Assembly (NCBI RefSeq): GCF_025751435.1
Contig: NZ_JAOWKY010000001.1
Span: forward strand, 549,001-613,000
Reading direction: 5' to 3'
DNA length: 64,000 bases
From: Albidovulum marisflavi
GTDB lineage: Bacteria; Pseudomonadota; Alphaproteobacteria; Rhodobacterales; Rhodobacteraceae
In this document: positions 26,364 to 36,451 of the stretch, in pieces
Layout: every line of letters starts with the position of its first letter
How positions within the stretch are numbered: the first letter of the stretch is position 1
Notes under the pieces: model-generated
Told to the model about the DNA's origin: nothing
Databases searched by the model: none
Seen by the model: the letters and a program-made list of their open reading frames with translations, nothing else
Translations under genes and position numbers: made by a program

Positions 26364-27488
26364 ATGCCGCGCCTCTTGTCCGCCCTGCCGTTCTGGATAT
26401 CGCTTGTCCTGCTGCCGCTTGCCGCCATCGGCGCCGTTCATGGCGGCTGGACCGTGGTGTTGCTGCCGCTCTACGGCTGGATCGGGATCACGCTTCTGGA
26501 CGCCTTCGTTGGCCACAACACCGCCAATCCCGACACGCAGACGCCGGACCGGGATCTGTTCTGGTATCGGCTCATCACGCTCATGTGGTTTCCGATGGAA
26601 GCTGCCGCGATCTATGGCTGCATCTGGTGGGTCACGCATCATGACACGCTGGCGATCTGGGAACGGATCGTGCTGTTCTTCGGTCTGGGCGTGATATCCG
26701 GCTCGATCGGCATCACCTATGCGCATGAGCTCTTGCACCAGAAAAACCGGCTCGAACGCTGGTTGGGCGATCTGCTGCTGGCCCTGGTGCTGTACAGCCA
26801 TTTCCGCACCGAACATTTGCTGGTGCATCACCGCTACGTCGGAACACCGCGCGATGCGGTCACTGCACGCTACAACGAAGGCTTCCACCGCTTCTTTCCC
26901 CGCGTGCTGCGCGAAGGGCCGGCATCGGCCTGGCGGGCCGAGCGGCAGATGCTGGCCCGCGCCAACCGCGCGACCTGGCACCGTTCGAACCCGTTCTGGC
27001 GCTATGGCCTGCTGCAGGCGGTGGCATTGCTGGCGGCGTGGCTGGTCGGCGGCTGGGCCGGGCTCGGGCTGTTCCTGTGGCAGGCTTTCGTCGCGATCTG
27101 GCAGCTGGAGCTGGTCAACTACGTCGAACATTACGGGCTGACGCGCGAACATCTGGGCGAGGGCCGGTACGAACCCGTAGGTCCGCACCATTCCTGGAAC
27201 GCCGACCATGCCGCATCGAACTGGATGCTGATCAACCTGCAGCGGCACTCGGACCACCACTGCAGGCCGGACCGGCGCTTCCCCCTGCTTCAGACCTACG
27301 GCGCGGAAAAGGCGCCGCAACTGCCGCTCGGCTTTCCGGCGATGACGGCGCTGGCGATGATTCCGCCGCTATGGCGGCGGCGCATGAACCCGCGCGTGCG
27401 CGCCTGGCGCAGGGCCTTCTACCCCGGGATCAACGACTGGTCCGACTACAATCGCGGGCGGCTGCCGATGCCCAGGGGCGCAAGCTGA
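26364..27488 (+). CDS. alkB: alkane 1-monooxygenase (AlkB family)
   Basis: The 374-aa integral membrane diiron enzyme has about six hydrophobic segments and all histidine boxes: HELLH (121-125), EHLLVHH (150-156) and LQRHSDHH (292-299), plus the AlkB-specific NYVEHYG (252-258). It hydroxylates terminal carbons of medium-chain alkanes and needs rubredoxin and its reductase, neither of which is encoded nearby. The start is the ATG after a stop-rich stretch 28 bases beyond mutY. Distinguishing AlkB from fatty-acid desaturases is secure because of NYVEHYG. The substrate range is unknown. Confidence 0.92.
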   Translation: MPRLLSALPFWISLVLLPLAAIGAVHGGWTVVLLPLYGWIGITLLDAFVGHNTANPDTQTPDRDLFWYRLITLMWFPMEAAAIYGCIWWVTHHDTLAIWERIVLFFGLGVISGSIGITYAHELLHQKNRLERWLGDLLLALVLYSHFRTEHLLVHHRYVGTPRDAVTARYNEGFHRFFPRVLREGPASAWRAERQMLARANRATWHRSNPFWRYGLLQAVALLAAWLVGGWAGLGLFLWQAFVAIWQLELVNYVEHYGLTREHLGEGRYEPVGPHHSWNADHAASNWMLINLQRHSDHHCRPDRRFPLLQTYGAEKAPQLPLGFPAMTALAMIPPLWRRRMNPRVRAWRRAFYPGINDWSDYNRGRLPMPRGAS

Positions 27489-27498
27489 AGCACCCGGA

Positions 27499-28608
27499 TC
27501 ATTCCCAATGCACGGGGCTGAACCCGTTTGCCTCGCACGACCGCCAAAGGGGGGCGAGCCAGCCGATCTGCTTGGGCAGCGGCGTGCCCGGCGTGACGAT
27601 ATGGGGGCCGATCCGCCGGGTCTGCCGCTTCAGGTCTTCTGCCTGGGCCCTGGTCAGCCCGACGGCATAGACGCAGCCCGCGATCTTCTGGAAGCGCGAC
27701 CCATGGGCTTCGATCGTTGCATAGGGCGCAAGCAGGATCGCGCCCGGACGTGCCTGTTCCAGGATGCGTTCCTCGAGCTGGCGCAGCAGGTCATCGTCCT
27801 GCATCGGCCGGTAGAGGTAGATGACATCGTAGCTGCCGTAATCCTCAAAACGCAGGGCATCGCCCTCGAAGACGCGGCTTTGCGCGGCGCGAAGTATGGG
27901 AAGCGTCCGTCGGGCGCTTTCGGCGTAACCCGGATCGTATTCGATCCCGTCCGCCACCGGAAACATCTGGGCCGCCAGCGCCACCTTGATCCCGCCCCCG
28001 CAGCCGACGTCCAGAAAGCGCGCGGGGCCCGGGTGACGTTGCGCCAGAAGAAGCCGGTAGGCCAGCTGCGCGATTTCCAGAAACAGCGACACCCGCGTGG
28101 GAATGTCCGCAAAGCACCCGTGCGTCGCGGATGCCTGCGCCTGCGGCGTCCGGTTGACCGCCCGATGGGCCCTGGTAAAGGCGACATCCGTGATTGACTC
28201 GATCGCGGCGCGGGGGTCCAGGATCCTGCGTTCCGCGGGAAGCAGGGGAAAGCTGCGCCGCTTTTCGATCTGGCGAAGCGTGTCCTGCACCGCCTTCCAG
28301 AGGCGCAGCCGCTTGCGCAGTTCCTTGCAGTATTGCGCCTCGGCGGCTTCGGCGGATCCGCGGGCGTAGGGCGCCTGGCCAAGCCTGCGCTGCTTGACGG
28401 ACAGCGCCGCCCGCGCCATCGCCATCAGCCGGTCGAGTTGGTCGATCCCGGCCGTCATTGCCCGCCGCCCGACCGGCGGTGCCATCAACTTTTCTGCCAG
28501 TTCAAGGGCCAGCGCCTCCGCGTCGGCCTCAAGCGCCCGGACGGCTGCGGGATGTCGTGTCGATATGTGCATCTGCGGACCTGGATGAACGATGGCGATC
28601 AGTGCCAT
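27499..28608 (-). CDS. class I SAM-dependent methyltransferase
   Basis: The protein of up to 369 aa (a later ATG at 28572 gives 357 aa) has a long helical, Arg-rich N-terminal region of about 190 residues without recognisable domain. A Rossmann methyltransferase core follows: motif I FLDVGCGGGIKVAL, GIEYDPGY, DALRFEDY and YDVIYLYRPM. The C-terminal part includes APYATIEAHG. The substrate is unknown. It is convergent with alkB and lies downstream of the ccrM terminator, so it is probably a separate unit. Confidence 0.82.
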   Translation of the reverse strand: MALIAIVHPGPQMHISTRHPAAVRALEADAEALALELAEKLMAPPVGRRAMTAGIDQLDRLMAMARAALSVKQRRLGQAPYARGSAEAAEAQYCKELRKRLRLWKAVQDTLRQIEKRRSFPLLPAERRILDPRAAIESITDVAFTRAHRAVNRTPQAQASATHGCFADIPTRVSLFLEIAQLAYRLLLAQRHPGPARFLDVGCGGGIKVALAAQMFPVADGIEYDPGYAESARRTLPILRAAQSRVFEGDALRFEDYGSYDVIYLYRPMQDDDLLRQLEERILEQARPGAILLAPYATIEAHGSRFQKIAGCVYAVGLTRAQAEDLKRQTRRIGPHIVTPGTPLPKQIGWLAPLWRSCEANGFSPVHWE

Positions 28609-28628
28609 CCTGTCCCGTTCCCGATCGC

Positions 28629-28658
28629 AAAAAAAGCCCCGCCGTGAACGGGCGGGGC
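28629..28658 (-). terminator. rho-independent terminator of ccrM
   Basis: Read on the minus strand, GCCCCGCC (28658-28651) and GGCGGGGC (28643-28636) form an eight-pair stem with a seven-base loop, followed by seven T residues. It sits 60 bases after the ccrM stop. Confidence 0.85.
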
Positions 28659-28720
28659 AGTATCGTGCCGTGGGTCAGGCCACAGGCACCGGCGGTAAGG
28701 ATTGAAGCTGCGGGGCGGGG

Positions 28721-29949
<1,229 letters not shown>

Positions 29950-29951
<2 letters not shown>

Positions 29952-30585
29952 AAGGGGTTATAGATTTCACTTGATACAAGATATTGTGCACGGGCCGGAA
30001 GGAACGCCTATGGTGTGGGGTGGCCCCTAAATCTCGGAGCGCCTCCAGGTGGTCCTTGGTCGGGTATCCGGCGTTGCGTTCCCAGCCGTAGCCGGGGTGC
30101 TGTTGCGCCAAATCCACCATGATGCGGTCGCGCACCACCTTGGCCACGATCGAGGCCGCGGCGATCGAAAGCGAACGTGCGTCGCCCTTGACGACGGCTT
30201 CTGCGCCAAGCGTCAGCCCCCTGGGGATCATGTTGCCGTCGATGAGGACATGATCCACCCCGCCGGGCAGGGCCGCGATCGCGCGGACCATTGCCAGGTG
30301 GCTTGCGCGCAGGATGTTCAGTTCGTCGATTTCGGCCACGCTGGCCTCGGCCCATGCGACTTCTGCCACCTCGCCGAGCCGGGCGAAAAGCGCCATGCGC
30401 CTGGCCGCGCTCAGCGCCTTCGAATCGTTCAGGCCGTCCGGGATTCGGCGGGGGTCCAGACGGACCGCGGCGGCGACCACCGGGCCGCAAAGCGGACCGC
30501 GCCCGGCCTCGTCCACGCCCGCGACTCGGGCAATGCCGCGCCTAAGCGCGGCGATCTCGAAGGAAAAGTCCGGGGTATTCGACAT
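29950..30585 (-). CDS. rnhB: ribonuclease HII
   Basis: The 211-aa protein has the RNase HII signature GVDEAGRGPLCGPVVAAAV (acidic residues Asp25 and Glu26), LNDSKALSAARR, VLIDGN and VKGDARSLSIAAASIVAKVVRDR. The YGWERNAGYPTKDH motif is near the C-terminus. It cuts RNA in RNA-DNA hybrids and at single ribonucleotides misincorporated in DNA. It lies directly upstream of ccrM on the same strand, separated by 110 bases, a conserved neighbourhood in Rhodobacterales. Confidence 0.95.
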
Positions 30586-30630
30586 GGCCCCAACTTGCCG
30601 TTCCCTGACGCGGGCGCAACCGCAAAAAGC

Positions 30631-31581
30631 TCAGGCCGACCTGAACAGCGGCGCGGCGTTCAGGCCGATTTCGTGCAGATGCCGGTCATCGGTCCCGCAA
30701 CATCCACCAAGGATGTCGGCCTTGGGCAGGCGGCGCGCCACATCGCCCATCTGCATCCCCAGTTCGACCGGATCACCGTCTTCAAGGTGGCCAAGCTTGC
30801 AAAGGGCGACTTTTTCCATGCGGGCGGCATTGGGACGAACAAAGCGCAGACGATCCTGCCAGGGGCCGGGCTCGGCGATCGCGGGTTCGAACTCCAGCGG
30901 GTGGGAGCAATTGATTCCGAACCACTGCGCCGCGCCATCCGTGCGCGCGTCGATGGCCTTGATCGCCTCGGCAAGTGTCGGTCCGGACCGCAGCCGCCCT
31001 TCGGTGGTCAGGGTCAGGCTGACACCGACCGGCATGCCGATGCGGCCGGCCGCGCGGATCACGCCGACCGCTTCGGGCACGTTGTTGAAGGTCATCGCGA
31101 CCGCCATGTCGGCGACCGTTTCCTTCAGCGTGGCAAGCTGGGTCGCGTGATATTCCTCCGCCTCGTCTTCGGTGATCTCGCCGCCGGTTCCGTAGGCGTC
31201 GCCACGCGGGCCGATGCAGCCGGCGATGTAGACGTCGCTGACGCGGTCCGCGTATTCGCGGCGCATGGCATCCAGGAACGCGATCGTCCGGCGTTCGAAA
31301 TCGGCAAGCTGATCAAGATTGTAGCCAAGCTTTGCCGACCAGTCCGGGCTTGCCCTGTAATCGTGCGCGGCGACCAGCATGCCGGTGCCATGGTGCGCCG
31401 CGACCTCGAAGTAGCGGCGGTACATCGCGTGCACCACAGCGTCGGCGCCGGAATTGTCCAGGAGCGTGAACATCGCGAATTCGGGAAGATCGAAGCCCCA
31501 TTTGTACAGGAGCTCCGTTTCTGCGCCGCCCTCGGTCAGGTAGAAGCGGCCCGCAAGGCGCGGTGGCATTTCCGTCGTCAT
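30631..31581 (-). CDS. homocysteine S-methyltransferase family protein
   Basis: The 316-aa TIM-barrel protein has zinc-ligand cysteines in GINCSHP and GGCCGTDDRH and the N-terminal LTEGGAETELLYKWG. These are features of the MmuM/betaine-homocysteine methyltransferase group. It would transfer a methyl group from a methylated sulfur or nitrogen donor to homocysteine to give methionine. The donor is unknown; betaines or S-methylmethionine are candidates given the betaine/sarcosine theme of the window. It follows an uncharacterised gene's terminator and runs towards rnhB, 45 bases away. Confidence 0.88.
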   Translation of the reverse strand: MTTEMPPRLAGRFYLTEGGAETELLYKWGFDLPEFAMFTLLDNSGADAVVHAMYRRYFEVAAHHGTGMLVAAHDYRASPDWSAKLGYNLDQLADFERRTIAFLDAMRREYADRVSDVYIAGCIGPRGDAYGTGGEITEDEAEEYHATQLATLKETVADMAVAMTFNNVPEAVGVIRAAGRIGMPVGVSLTLTTEGRLRSGPTLAEAIKAIDARTDGAAQWFGINCSHPLEFEPAIAEPGPWQDRLRFVRPNAARMEKVALCKLGHLEDGDPVELGMQMGDVARRLPKADILGGCCGTDDRHLHEIGLNAAPLFRSA

Positions 31582-31663
31582 CGCGGGCCTCCGGAATGTG
31601 CCAGAGTCTTATAGCACGGAACGCACCCCCGCCCAAATCGGCCGGGGTGAAAAAGCCGGGGCG

Positions 31664-31697
31664 AAAAAAAAGGGGGCGGATGCCGAAACATCCGCCC
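31664..31697 (-). terminator. rho-independent terminator
   Basis: On the minus strand GGGCGGAT-gtttcggc-ATCCGCCC is followed by CC and eight T residues. It lies about 57 bases after the end of the 154-aa secreted-protein gene and ends that transcript. Confidence 0.85.
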
Positions 31698-31753
31698 AGG
31701 TTCCTGCGCGCGAAGGGGGACGCGCCGGCTGCTCGATTTTTTCGTCGTCGGGA

Positions 31754-32218
31754 TCAGCGGCGCCATCGCGCGACGCGGTACCCATTCTTTTCAAGACAAT
31801 GCAGCCCATAGGCCTGGTGCCGTTGGCCGCGCGACTTGACCTCGACGCGGCATTCACGGGGCAGTCGGCGGTCCGCACCGAATTCGCGCATGCAGTACGG
31901 CGACACCACTTCGCGCCAGCGCCCCCGGATCTTGCCGTCAAAGATGCATTGCGCGGGAATGATCCTGCCGCGCTGTCTGTGGCCGAAGTACTTGCGATCG
32001 TGCCGCCAGCGGTCGTCGTGCGCCCAGTTTTCCCACTCGTCGCCCGAGGCGTTCTCGATTTCCTTCCTGTTCTTCTTGTCCAGTTCGTGGACAAGAAGCC
32101 CGACGCCCAAGGCGCCGATGGCAAGTTTCAGGACGTCATTGTTGTCGGCGTGAACCGGGGCGGCCGAGGTCATGGCAATTGCTGCGGCGGCGATGGCGGT
32201 GGTGATGCGATTTATCAT
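31754..32218 (-). CDS. secreted protein of unknown function
   Basis: The 154-aa protein starts at ATG 32218 behind GGAGAGAG and has a signal peptide (MINRITTAIAAAAIAMTSAAPVHA). The mature chain begins with a short hydrophobic stretch (LKLAIGALGVGLLVHEL), then is very basic and rich in Arg, Trp and His (WAHDDRWRHDRKYFGHRQRGR). Four cysteines (CIFD, YCMREF, ECRVE, HCLEK) probably form two disulfides. The pattern recalls small exported Rhodobacterales proteins of unknown role. An upstream extension of the frame exists but lacks a signal sequence. Confidence 0.7.
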   Translation of the reverse strand: MINRITTAIAAAAIAMTSAAPVHADNNDVLKLAIGALGVGLLVHELDKKNRKEIENASGDEWENWAHDDRWRHDRKYFGHRQRGRIIPAQCIFDGKIRGRWREVVSPYCMREFGADRRLPRECRVEVKSRGQRHQAYGLHCLEKNGYRVARWRR

Positions 32219-32413
32219 CTCTCTCTCCATGCTCGTTGCTCGTGCGGCGCAGTGGCCGCGGCTGATGGGGATGGGATGCCGCAGATCGAAGGGATCAGGC
32301 AATTACGCCTGCCCGATATGCGATAACAAAACCATGACCGGGCTTTGATATTGATTAACCGCGCCCGCAAGAGCAGTTTGAGCGCAACAGACCCCAGCAC
32401 CTGGCCCGAACCG
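32219..32413. other. divergent intergenic region
   Basis: The 195 bases separate two divergent genes for exported proteins. An AT-richer stretch (TTTGATATTGATTAACC, 32345-32361) probably holds promoters. No clear operator or hairpin is seen. Confidence 0.3.
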
Positions 32414-32653
32414 ATGAAACGCACGCTACTCTCCCTCGCCACACTGGCCGCCCTGACCGCGGCGGCGCCGGCCTTCGCGGACTGCACGGTCAAGTACAAG
32501 GCCAAGCAGGACAATCCGCTTCAACTGAAGGCGGGCGAGGCGACCCTGCCCGACAGCGCCTGCGGGTCCGAGTCCGCCGCGGCCGCCGCGCTGGCCCCGA
32601 AACTGGCAAAGGAAGGCTGGACCCTTCTGGCGATTGTCGCCATCCTTGGATGA
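32414..32653 (+). CDS. small secreted protein of unknown function
   Basis: The 79-aa protein (ATG 32414) has a signal peptide (MKRTLLSLATLAALTAAAPAFA) followed by a mature part of about 57 residues with two cysteines (DCTVKYK and DSACGSE) that could form one disulfide. The C-terminus GWTLLAIVAILG is hydrophobic. No family is recognised. The downstream membrane protein gene starts 28 bases later, so the two may be co-transcribed. Confidence 0.65.
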   Translation: MKRTLLSLATLAALTAAAPAFADCTVKYKAKQDNPLQLKAGEATLPDSACGSESAAAAALAPKLAKEGWTLLAIVAILG

Positions 32654-32681
32654 CGCATTTCTAGCCAGGGAACCAACCCCC

Positions 32682-33386
32682 GTGTCCGATTATCCCAACA
32701 CCGCGCAGGTGGCGCTCAAGGCGGGGAACCGCGTCGTCGTCTGGGGCATCGCGGGCATCGTCGCCACGCTTGTGCTGGCGGCGGGCTTCCTGTTCTTTTC
32801 CCTGCCTGATGCGAACGCCTTCAACGCGCGGGTCGAACGCATCTTCATCGAGAACGACGCGCTGACGACCGGCGAGCAGATCAGGCTTCTGGAAATCCTC
32901 GCGCAGTCGGGCACGACCTTTTCCGAGGTGCTGACAAGCTACCGGGTCGTGATTTTCATCCTGATGATCTTTGCGGCCGCGCTTCTGATCGCGGCGCTGG
33001 TCTTCCTGGTCATGATCGTCGCGCTGAACCGCCGCATGGTGGAAATCCAGCGCCAGGGAATCCAGGTGTCCTCGCTTCTGATCAGCCGGACCGAAAAGGC
33101 CGTGGTGCTGAACGATCTTGAGTTCAAGCTGACCGATGCGGCGATCGAAACGCTTGCCGTACTGGCCGAGGCGCGGATGGACGACGACGTGCTGTCGGGG
33201 GCCGAGATCGAGGCGGTGATCACGGGCCGCAAGTCCGTCGACTGCGATGAGGCCGCGGGCGCGGTCCGCATCAAGCGTCTGCGCGACGCGCTTGGAAACC
33301 AGATCGTGTCCGAGCTTCTGGTCAAGAACATCGCGCGCCGCGGCTACATGCTTGCGGTCAACAAGGACGCGATTCGGATGATCTGA
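32682..33386 (+). CDS. membrane-anchored winged-helix protein
   Basis: The 234-aa protein probably starts at GTG 32682. Transmembrane segments lie at about residues 18-40 (VVVWGIAGIVATLVLAAGFL) and 88-115 (VVIFILMIFAAALLIAALVF), separated by a 45-residue, probably periplasmic loop. The C-terminal 120 residues look like an OmpR/PhoB-type winged helix: LTDAAIETLAVLAEA, a recognition-helix region AGAVRIKRLRDALG, and the hairpin KNIARRGYMLAV. Such a layout suggests a one-component membrane-bound transcription factor like ToxR/CadC but with the DNA-binding domain at the C-terminus. Targets unknown; similarity was judged by eye. Confidence 0.65.
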   Translation: MSDYPNTAQVALKAGNRVVVWGIAGIVATLVLAAGFLFFSLPDANAFNARVERIFIENDALTTGEQIRLLEILAQSGTTFSEVLTSYRVVIFILMIFAAALLIAALVFLVMIVALNRRMVEIQRQGIQVSSLLISRTEKAVVLNDLEFKLTDAAIETLAVLAEARMDDDVLSGAEIEAVITGRKSVDCDEAAGAVRIKRLRDALGNQIVSELLVKNIARRGYMLAVNKDAIRMI

Positions 33387-33491
33387 TTTTCCCTTGCGCC
33401 GGTAGGGCTTGAGTCGCGGCGCAAAGCCGCTGGGCCTTGCGTCGGGAGGCGGGGGGTCCTATACCGACGCCTCGTTTGCCGGCATGGGGGG

Positions 33492-34592
33492 ATGACCGTG
33501 ATTCAGACACCCTTCTATCTCATCGACAAGGCGAAGCTTCTTCGCAACATGGAGATCATCGACCGCCTGCGCGCGGGGTCGGGGGCCAAGGCGCTTCTGG
33601 CGCTGAAGTGCTTTGCGACCTGGTCGGTCTTCGACACGATGCGGGAGCACATGGACGGCACCACGTCGTCGTCGCTTTACGAGCTTCGCCTCGGCAAGGA
33701 AAAGTTCGGCAAGGAAACCCATGCCTATTCCGTGGCCTGGGCCGATCACGAGATCCAGGAAGCCGTCGGATACGCCGACAAGATCATCTTCAACTCGGTC
33801 GGCCAGCTTGAGCGCTTCGACAACCAGTCGTCCGGGATTCAGCGAGGGCTGCGACTGAATCCGCGCTTTTCGACCTCGGGTTTCGACCTTGCCGATCCGG
33901 CGCGGCCGTTCTCGCGTCTTGGCGAATGGGATCCGGTCAGGATCGAGCAGGTGATCGACCGCATTTCCGGCTTCATGATCCACTACAACTGCGAAAACCG
34001 CGACTTCGATCTGTTCGATCAGCAGCTTGGGCGGATCGAGGCCGAGTTCGGCCCGCTTCTGGAAAAGGTGAAGTGGGTCAGCCTGGGCGGTGGCATCCAC
34101 TTCACCGGCGAGGGCTATCCGGTCGATGACCTTGCCGCCCGGCTGAAGGCGTTTTCCGAGAAGTTCGGCGTTCAGGTCTATCTGGAGCCGGGTGAGGCGG
34201 CGATCACCAATTCCACCTCGCTTGAGGTCACGGTGCTTGACCTGTTGAACAACGGCAAGGACCTTGCCATCGTCGACAGCTCGATCGAGGCGCATATGCT
34301 GGACCTGCTGATCTACCGCGAAAAGGCCAAGCTGCCGCAGTCGGGGGATCATGAATACCAGGTCTGCGGGAAATCTTGCCTTGCGGGCGACATCTTCGGC
34401 GATGCGCGCTTTGAGCAGCCGCTGTCGGTCGGCGACCGCATTTCGGTCGCGGATGCCGCGGGCTATACGATGGTGAAGAAGAACTGGTTCAACGGCGTGA
34501 CCATGCCGTCCATTGCGATCAAGGAACTGGACGGTCAGATCCGTCTGGTGCGCGAATTCGGCTACGAGGACTACGCCTCGAGCCTGTCGTGA
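33492..34592 (+). CDS. nspC: carboxynorspermidine/carboxyspermidine decarboxylase
   Basis: The 366-aa alanine-racemase-fold (group IV) decarboxylase has the PLP lysine in LLALKCFATW (Lys39). It also has SSLYELRLGKEKFG, IHYNCEN, the glycine-rich LGGGIHFTGEGYP, YLEPGEA and CGKSCLAGD, the last containing the catalytic cysteine. It removes CO2 from carboxyspermidine to make spermidine, acting after the dehydrogenase encoded next. The start is ATG 33492 (GTG and ATG choices close by). The pair is the common alphaproteobacterial spermidine route that does not use decarboxylated SAM. Confidence 0.93.
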   Translation: MTVIQTPFYLIDKAKLLRNMEIIDRLRAGSGAKALLALKCFATWSVFDTMREHMDGTTSSSLYELRLGKEKFGKETHAYSVAWADHEIQEAVGYADKIIFNSVGQLERFDNQSSGIQRGLRLNPRFSTSGFDLADPARPFSRLGEWDPVRIEQVIDRISGFMIHYNCENRDFDLFDQQLGRIEAEFGPLLEKVKWVSLGGGIHFTGEGYPVDDLAARLKAFSEKFGVQVYLEPGEAAITNSTSLEVTVLDLLNNGKDLAIVDSSIEAHMLDLLIYREKAKLPQSGDHEYQVCGKSCLAGDIFGDARFEQPLSVGDRISVADAAGYTMVKKNWFNGVTMPSIAIKELDGQIRLVREFGYEDYASSLS

Positions 34593-34645
34593 GCGTGTTA
34601 CGCGCCCCCCTTCCACTGGCCTCTGGGAACAAGGAGACAGCCGAA

Positions 34646-35887
34646 GTGAAAAAGAACGTGCTTATCATCGGCGGCGGCGGCGTCGCGCAGGTCGTTGCGC
34701 ACAAATGCGCGCAGCATAACGACCTGCTGGGCGATCTGCATATCGCGAGCCGCACGAAGTCGAAATGCGACTCCATCATCGAAAGCGTCCACCAAAAGGG
34801 CGCGATGAAGGTGCCGGGCACGTTCGAAGCGCATGCCGTCAACGCGATGGACACCGCCGCGGTGGCCGATCTGATCCGCAAGACCGGCGCCCAGATCGTC
34901 ATCAACGTCGGCTCTGCCTTCGTGAACATGTATGTGCTGGACGCCTGCATCGAGACGGGCGTGGCCTACATGGACACCGCGATCCACGAGGATCCGGAAA
35001 AGATCTGCGAAACGCCGCCCTGGTACGGCAACTACGAATGGAAGAAGCGCGAGGCTTGCGAAAAGGCCGGTGTCACCGCGATCCTCGGCGTGGGCTTCGA
35101 CCCCGGCGTCGTGAATGCCTACGCCCGCCTGGCCGAGGACGAATACCTCGACACGATCACCTCGATCGACATCGTGGACATCAACGCCGGGTCGCATGGC
35201 AAGTGGTTTGCCACGAACTTCGACCCGGAGATCAACTTCCGCGAGTTCACCGGCACCGTCTATTCCTGGCAGAACGGCCAGTGGCAGTCGAACACCATGT
35301 TCGAGGTGGGCAAGGAATGGGACCTGCCCGTGGTCGGCAAGCAGAAGGCCTACATGACCGGCCATGACGAGGTGCATTCGCTGTCCGCGCGCTATCCGCA
35401 GGCGGACGTGCGCTTCTGGATGGGGTTCGGTGACCACTACATCAATGTCTTCACGGTGCTGAAGAACCTTGGGCTTCTGTCCGAACAGCCGGTCAAGACC
35501 GCCGAGGGGCAGGAGGTCGTGCCGCTGAAGGTTGTCAAGGCCGTGCTGCCGGATCCGGCGAGCCTTGCGCCGAACTACACTGGCAAGACCTGCATCGGCG
35601 ATTTCGTGAAGGGGACCAAGGACGGCAAGCCGGCCGAGGTCTTCATATACAACGTCGCGGACCACAAGGAGGCCTACGAGGAAGTGGGCAGCCAGGGCAT
35701 TTCCTACACCGCGGGCGTGCCGCCCGTCGCCGCCGCGATCCTGATCGCGAACGGCACCTGGGACGTCAGGAAGATGGCGAACGTCGAGGATCTGGATCCC
35801 AAGCCCTTCATCAGCCTTCTGAACCGCATCGGACTGCCCACGCGGGTCAAGGACGCCAACGGCGACCGCGCGGTCGAGTTCGGCTGA
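34646..35887 (+). CDS. carboxynorspermidine dehydrogenase (saccharopine dehydrogenase family)
   Basis: The 413-aa protein most likely begins at GTG 34646, with AAGGAG about nine bases upstream and the Rossmann motif NVLIIGGGGVAQVVAHK right after. Other features are GVGFDPGVVNAYAR, GSHGKWFATNFDPEINFREF and SYTAGVPPVAAAIL, typical of carboxy(nor)spermidine dehydrogenase. It condenses aspartate semialdehyde with putrescine or diaminopropane using NADPH. It forms an operon with nspC and ends in a terminator that marks the edge of the conserved chromosome before the tRNA-Arg islands. Confidence 0.93.
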   Translation: MKKNVLIIGGGGVAQVVAHKCAQHNDLLGDLHIASRTKSKCDSIIESVHQKGAMKVPGTFEAHAVNAMDTAAVADLIRKTGAQIVINVGSAFVNMYVLDACIETGVAYMDTAIHEDPEKICETPPWYGNYEWKKREACEKAGVTAILGVGFDPGVVNAYARLAEDEYLDTITSIDIVDINAGSHGKWFATNFDPEINFREFTGTVYSWQNGQWQSNTMFEVGKEWDLPVVGKQKAYMTGHDEVHSLSARYPQADVRFWMGFGDHYINVFTVLKNLGLLSEQPVKTAEGQEVVPLKVVKAVLPDPASLAPNYTGKTCIGDFVKGTKDGKPAEVFIYNVADHKEAYEEVGSQGISYTAGVPPVAAAILIANGTWDVRKMANVEDLDPKPFISLLNRIGLPTRVKDANGDRAVEFG

Positions 35888-35913
35888 AAATCGTCAATCG
35901 ACCATCAGGAATT

Positions 35914-35945
35914 GGGGCGGCATCCTGAAAGGTGCCGTCTTTTTC
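35914..35945 (+). terminator. rho-independent terminator after the spermidine operon
   Basis: GGCGGCATCC pairs with GGTGCCGTC across a TGAAA loop (one wobble pair and a bulge) and is followed by TTTTTCGTTTC. It lies about 27 bases after the stop. Confidence 0.8.
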
Positions 35946-35960
35946 GTTTCGGCCTGAAGT

Positions 35961-35976
35961 ATGGCGGCTCCGTCAG
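35961..35976. repeat. imperfect copy of the tRNA-Arg 3'-end att sequence (outer left end)
   Basis: ATGGCGGCTCCGTCAG matches the sequence across the tRNA-Arg 3' end at 51090-51105 in 15 of 16 positions, same orientation. It is flanked by an inverted pair GTATGGC/GCCATAC (35959-35985), as expected for the core of a tyrosine-integrase site. It probably marks the left boundary of the accessory region. Confidence 0.6.
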
Positions 35977-36451
35977 CAGCCATACTCAATTTCGAGGTAT
36001 TCCCGACATTTCCGGATTTCCCCCGTATTCACTGGGCCTTGCAGCCACATCGTTCCAAATTAGTCTAGCGCATTTCACGGCAGCGCGGACACGGGGCGAG
36101 ATGCGGGACGGGCGAGGCGCGAAGGCGACGAGCTTGGACATGCGTACAGATTGCCAATAATGGCCTAAACGGCGGATGCAGGGGCAGCCACGGGTAGTTC
36201 GCGCTCGTGCTCCGACGAAGCCTTTCGCGAGCGGCCCAAAGCGGTCGCTCGACCATGGTCCGGAATGTTTCGTCTGCACCCCGCATTGCTGACATTCGCT
36301 CTGGGAGCCAAACCCCCAGAATACCGCCACTCCTTTGACCCGGCTCTGTAGTCCTACGGATTTCAAACCCGCGCCAAAAGGTTAAGCTGGTCCCAAGTCA
36401 TGATGCGCCGGCCGCATCGCTCGCACCGGGATCGGATACTTGGTAGAAGTA
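35977..36451. other. 475-base gene-free stretch at the left edge of the accessory region
   Basis: No gene with a credible ribosome-binding site or protein-like composition is seen on either strand. Short segments such as AAAGCGGTCGCTCG and GCATTGCTGACATTCGCTC (about 36238-36303) resemble degenerate intergenic sequence I associate with Rhodobacterales genomes. The last part should contain the sensor-kinase promoter. Confidence 0.45.

Noticed and set aside
35977-36451. Possible small genes in the stretch before the sensor kinase
   Set aside because: Frames here lack ribosome-binding sites, and their products are low-complexity; nothing resembles a protein.
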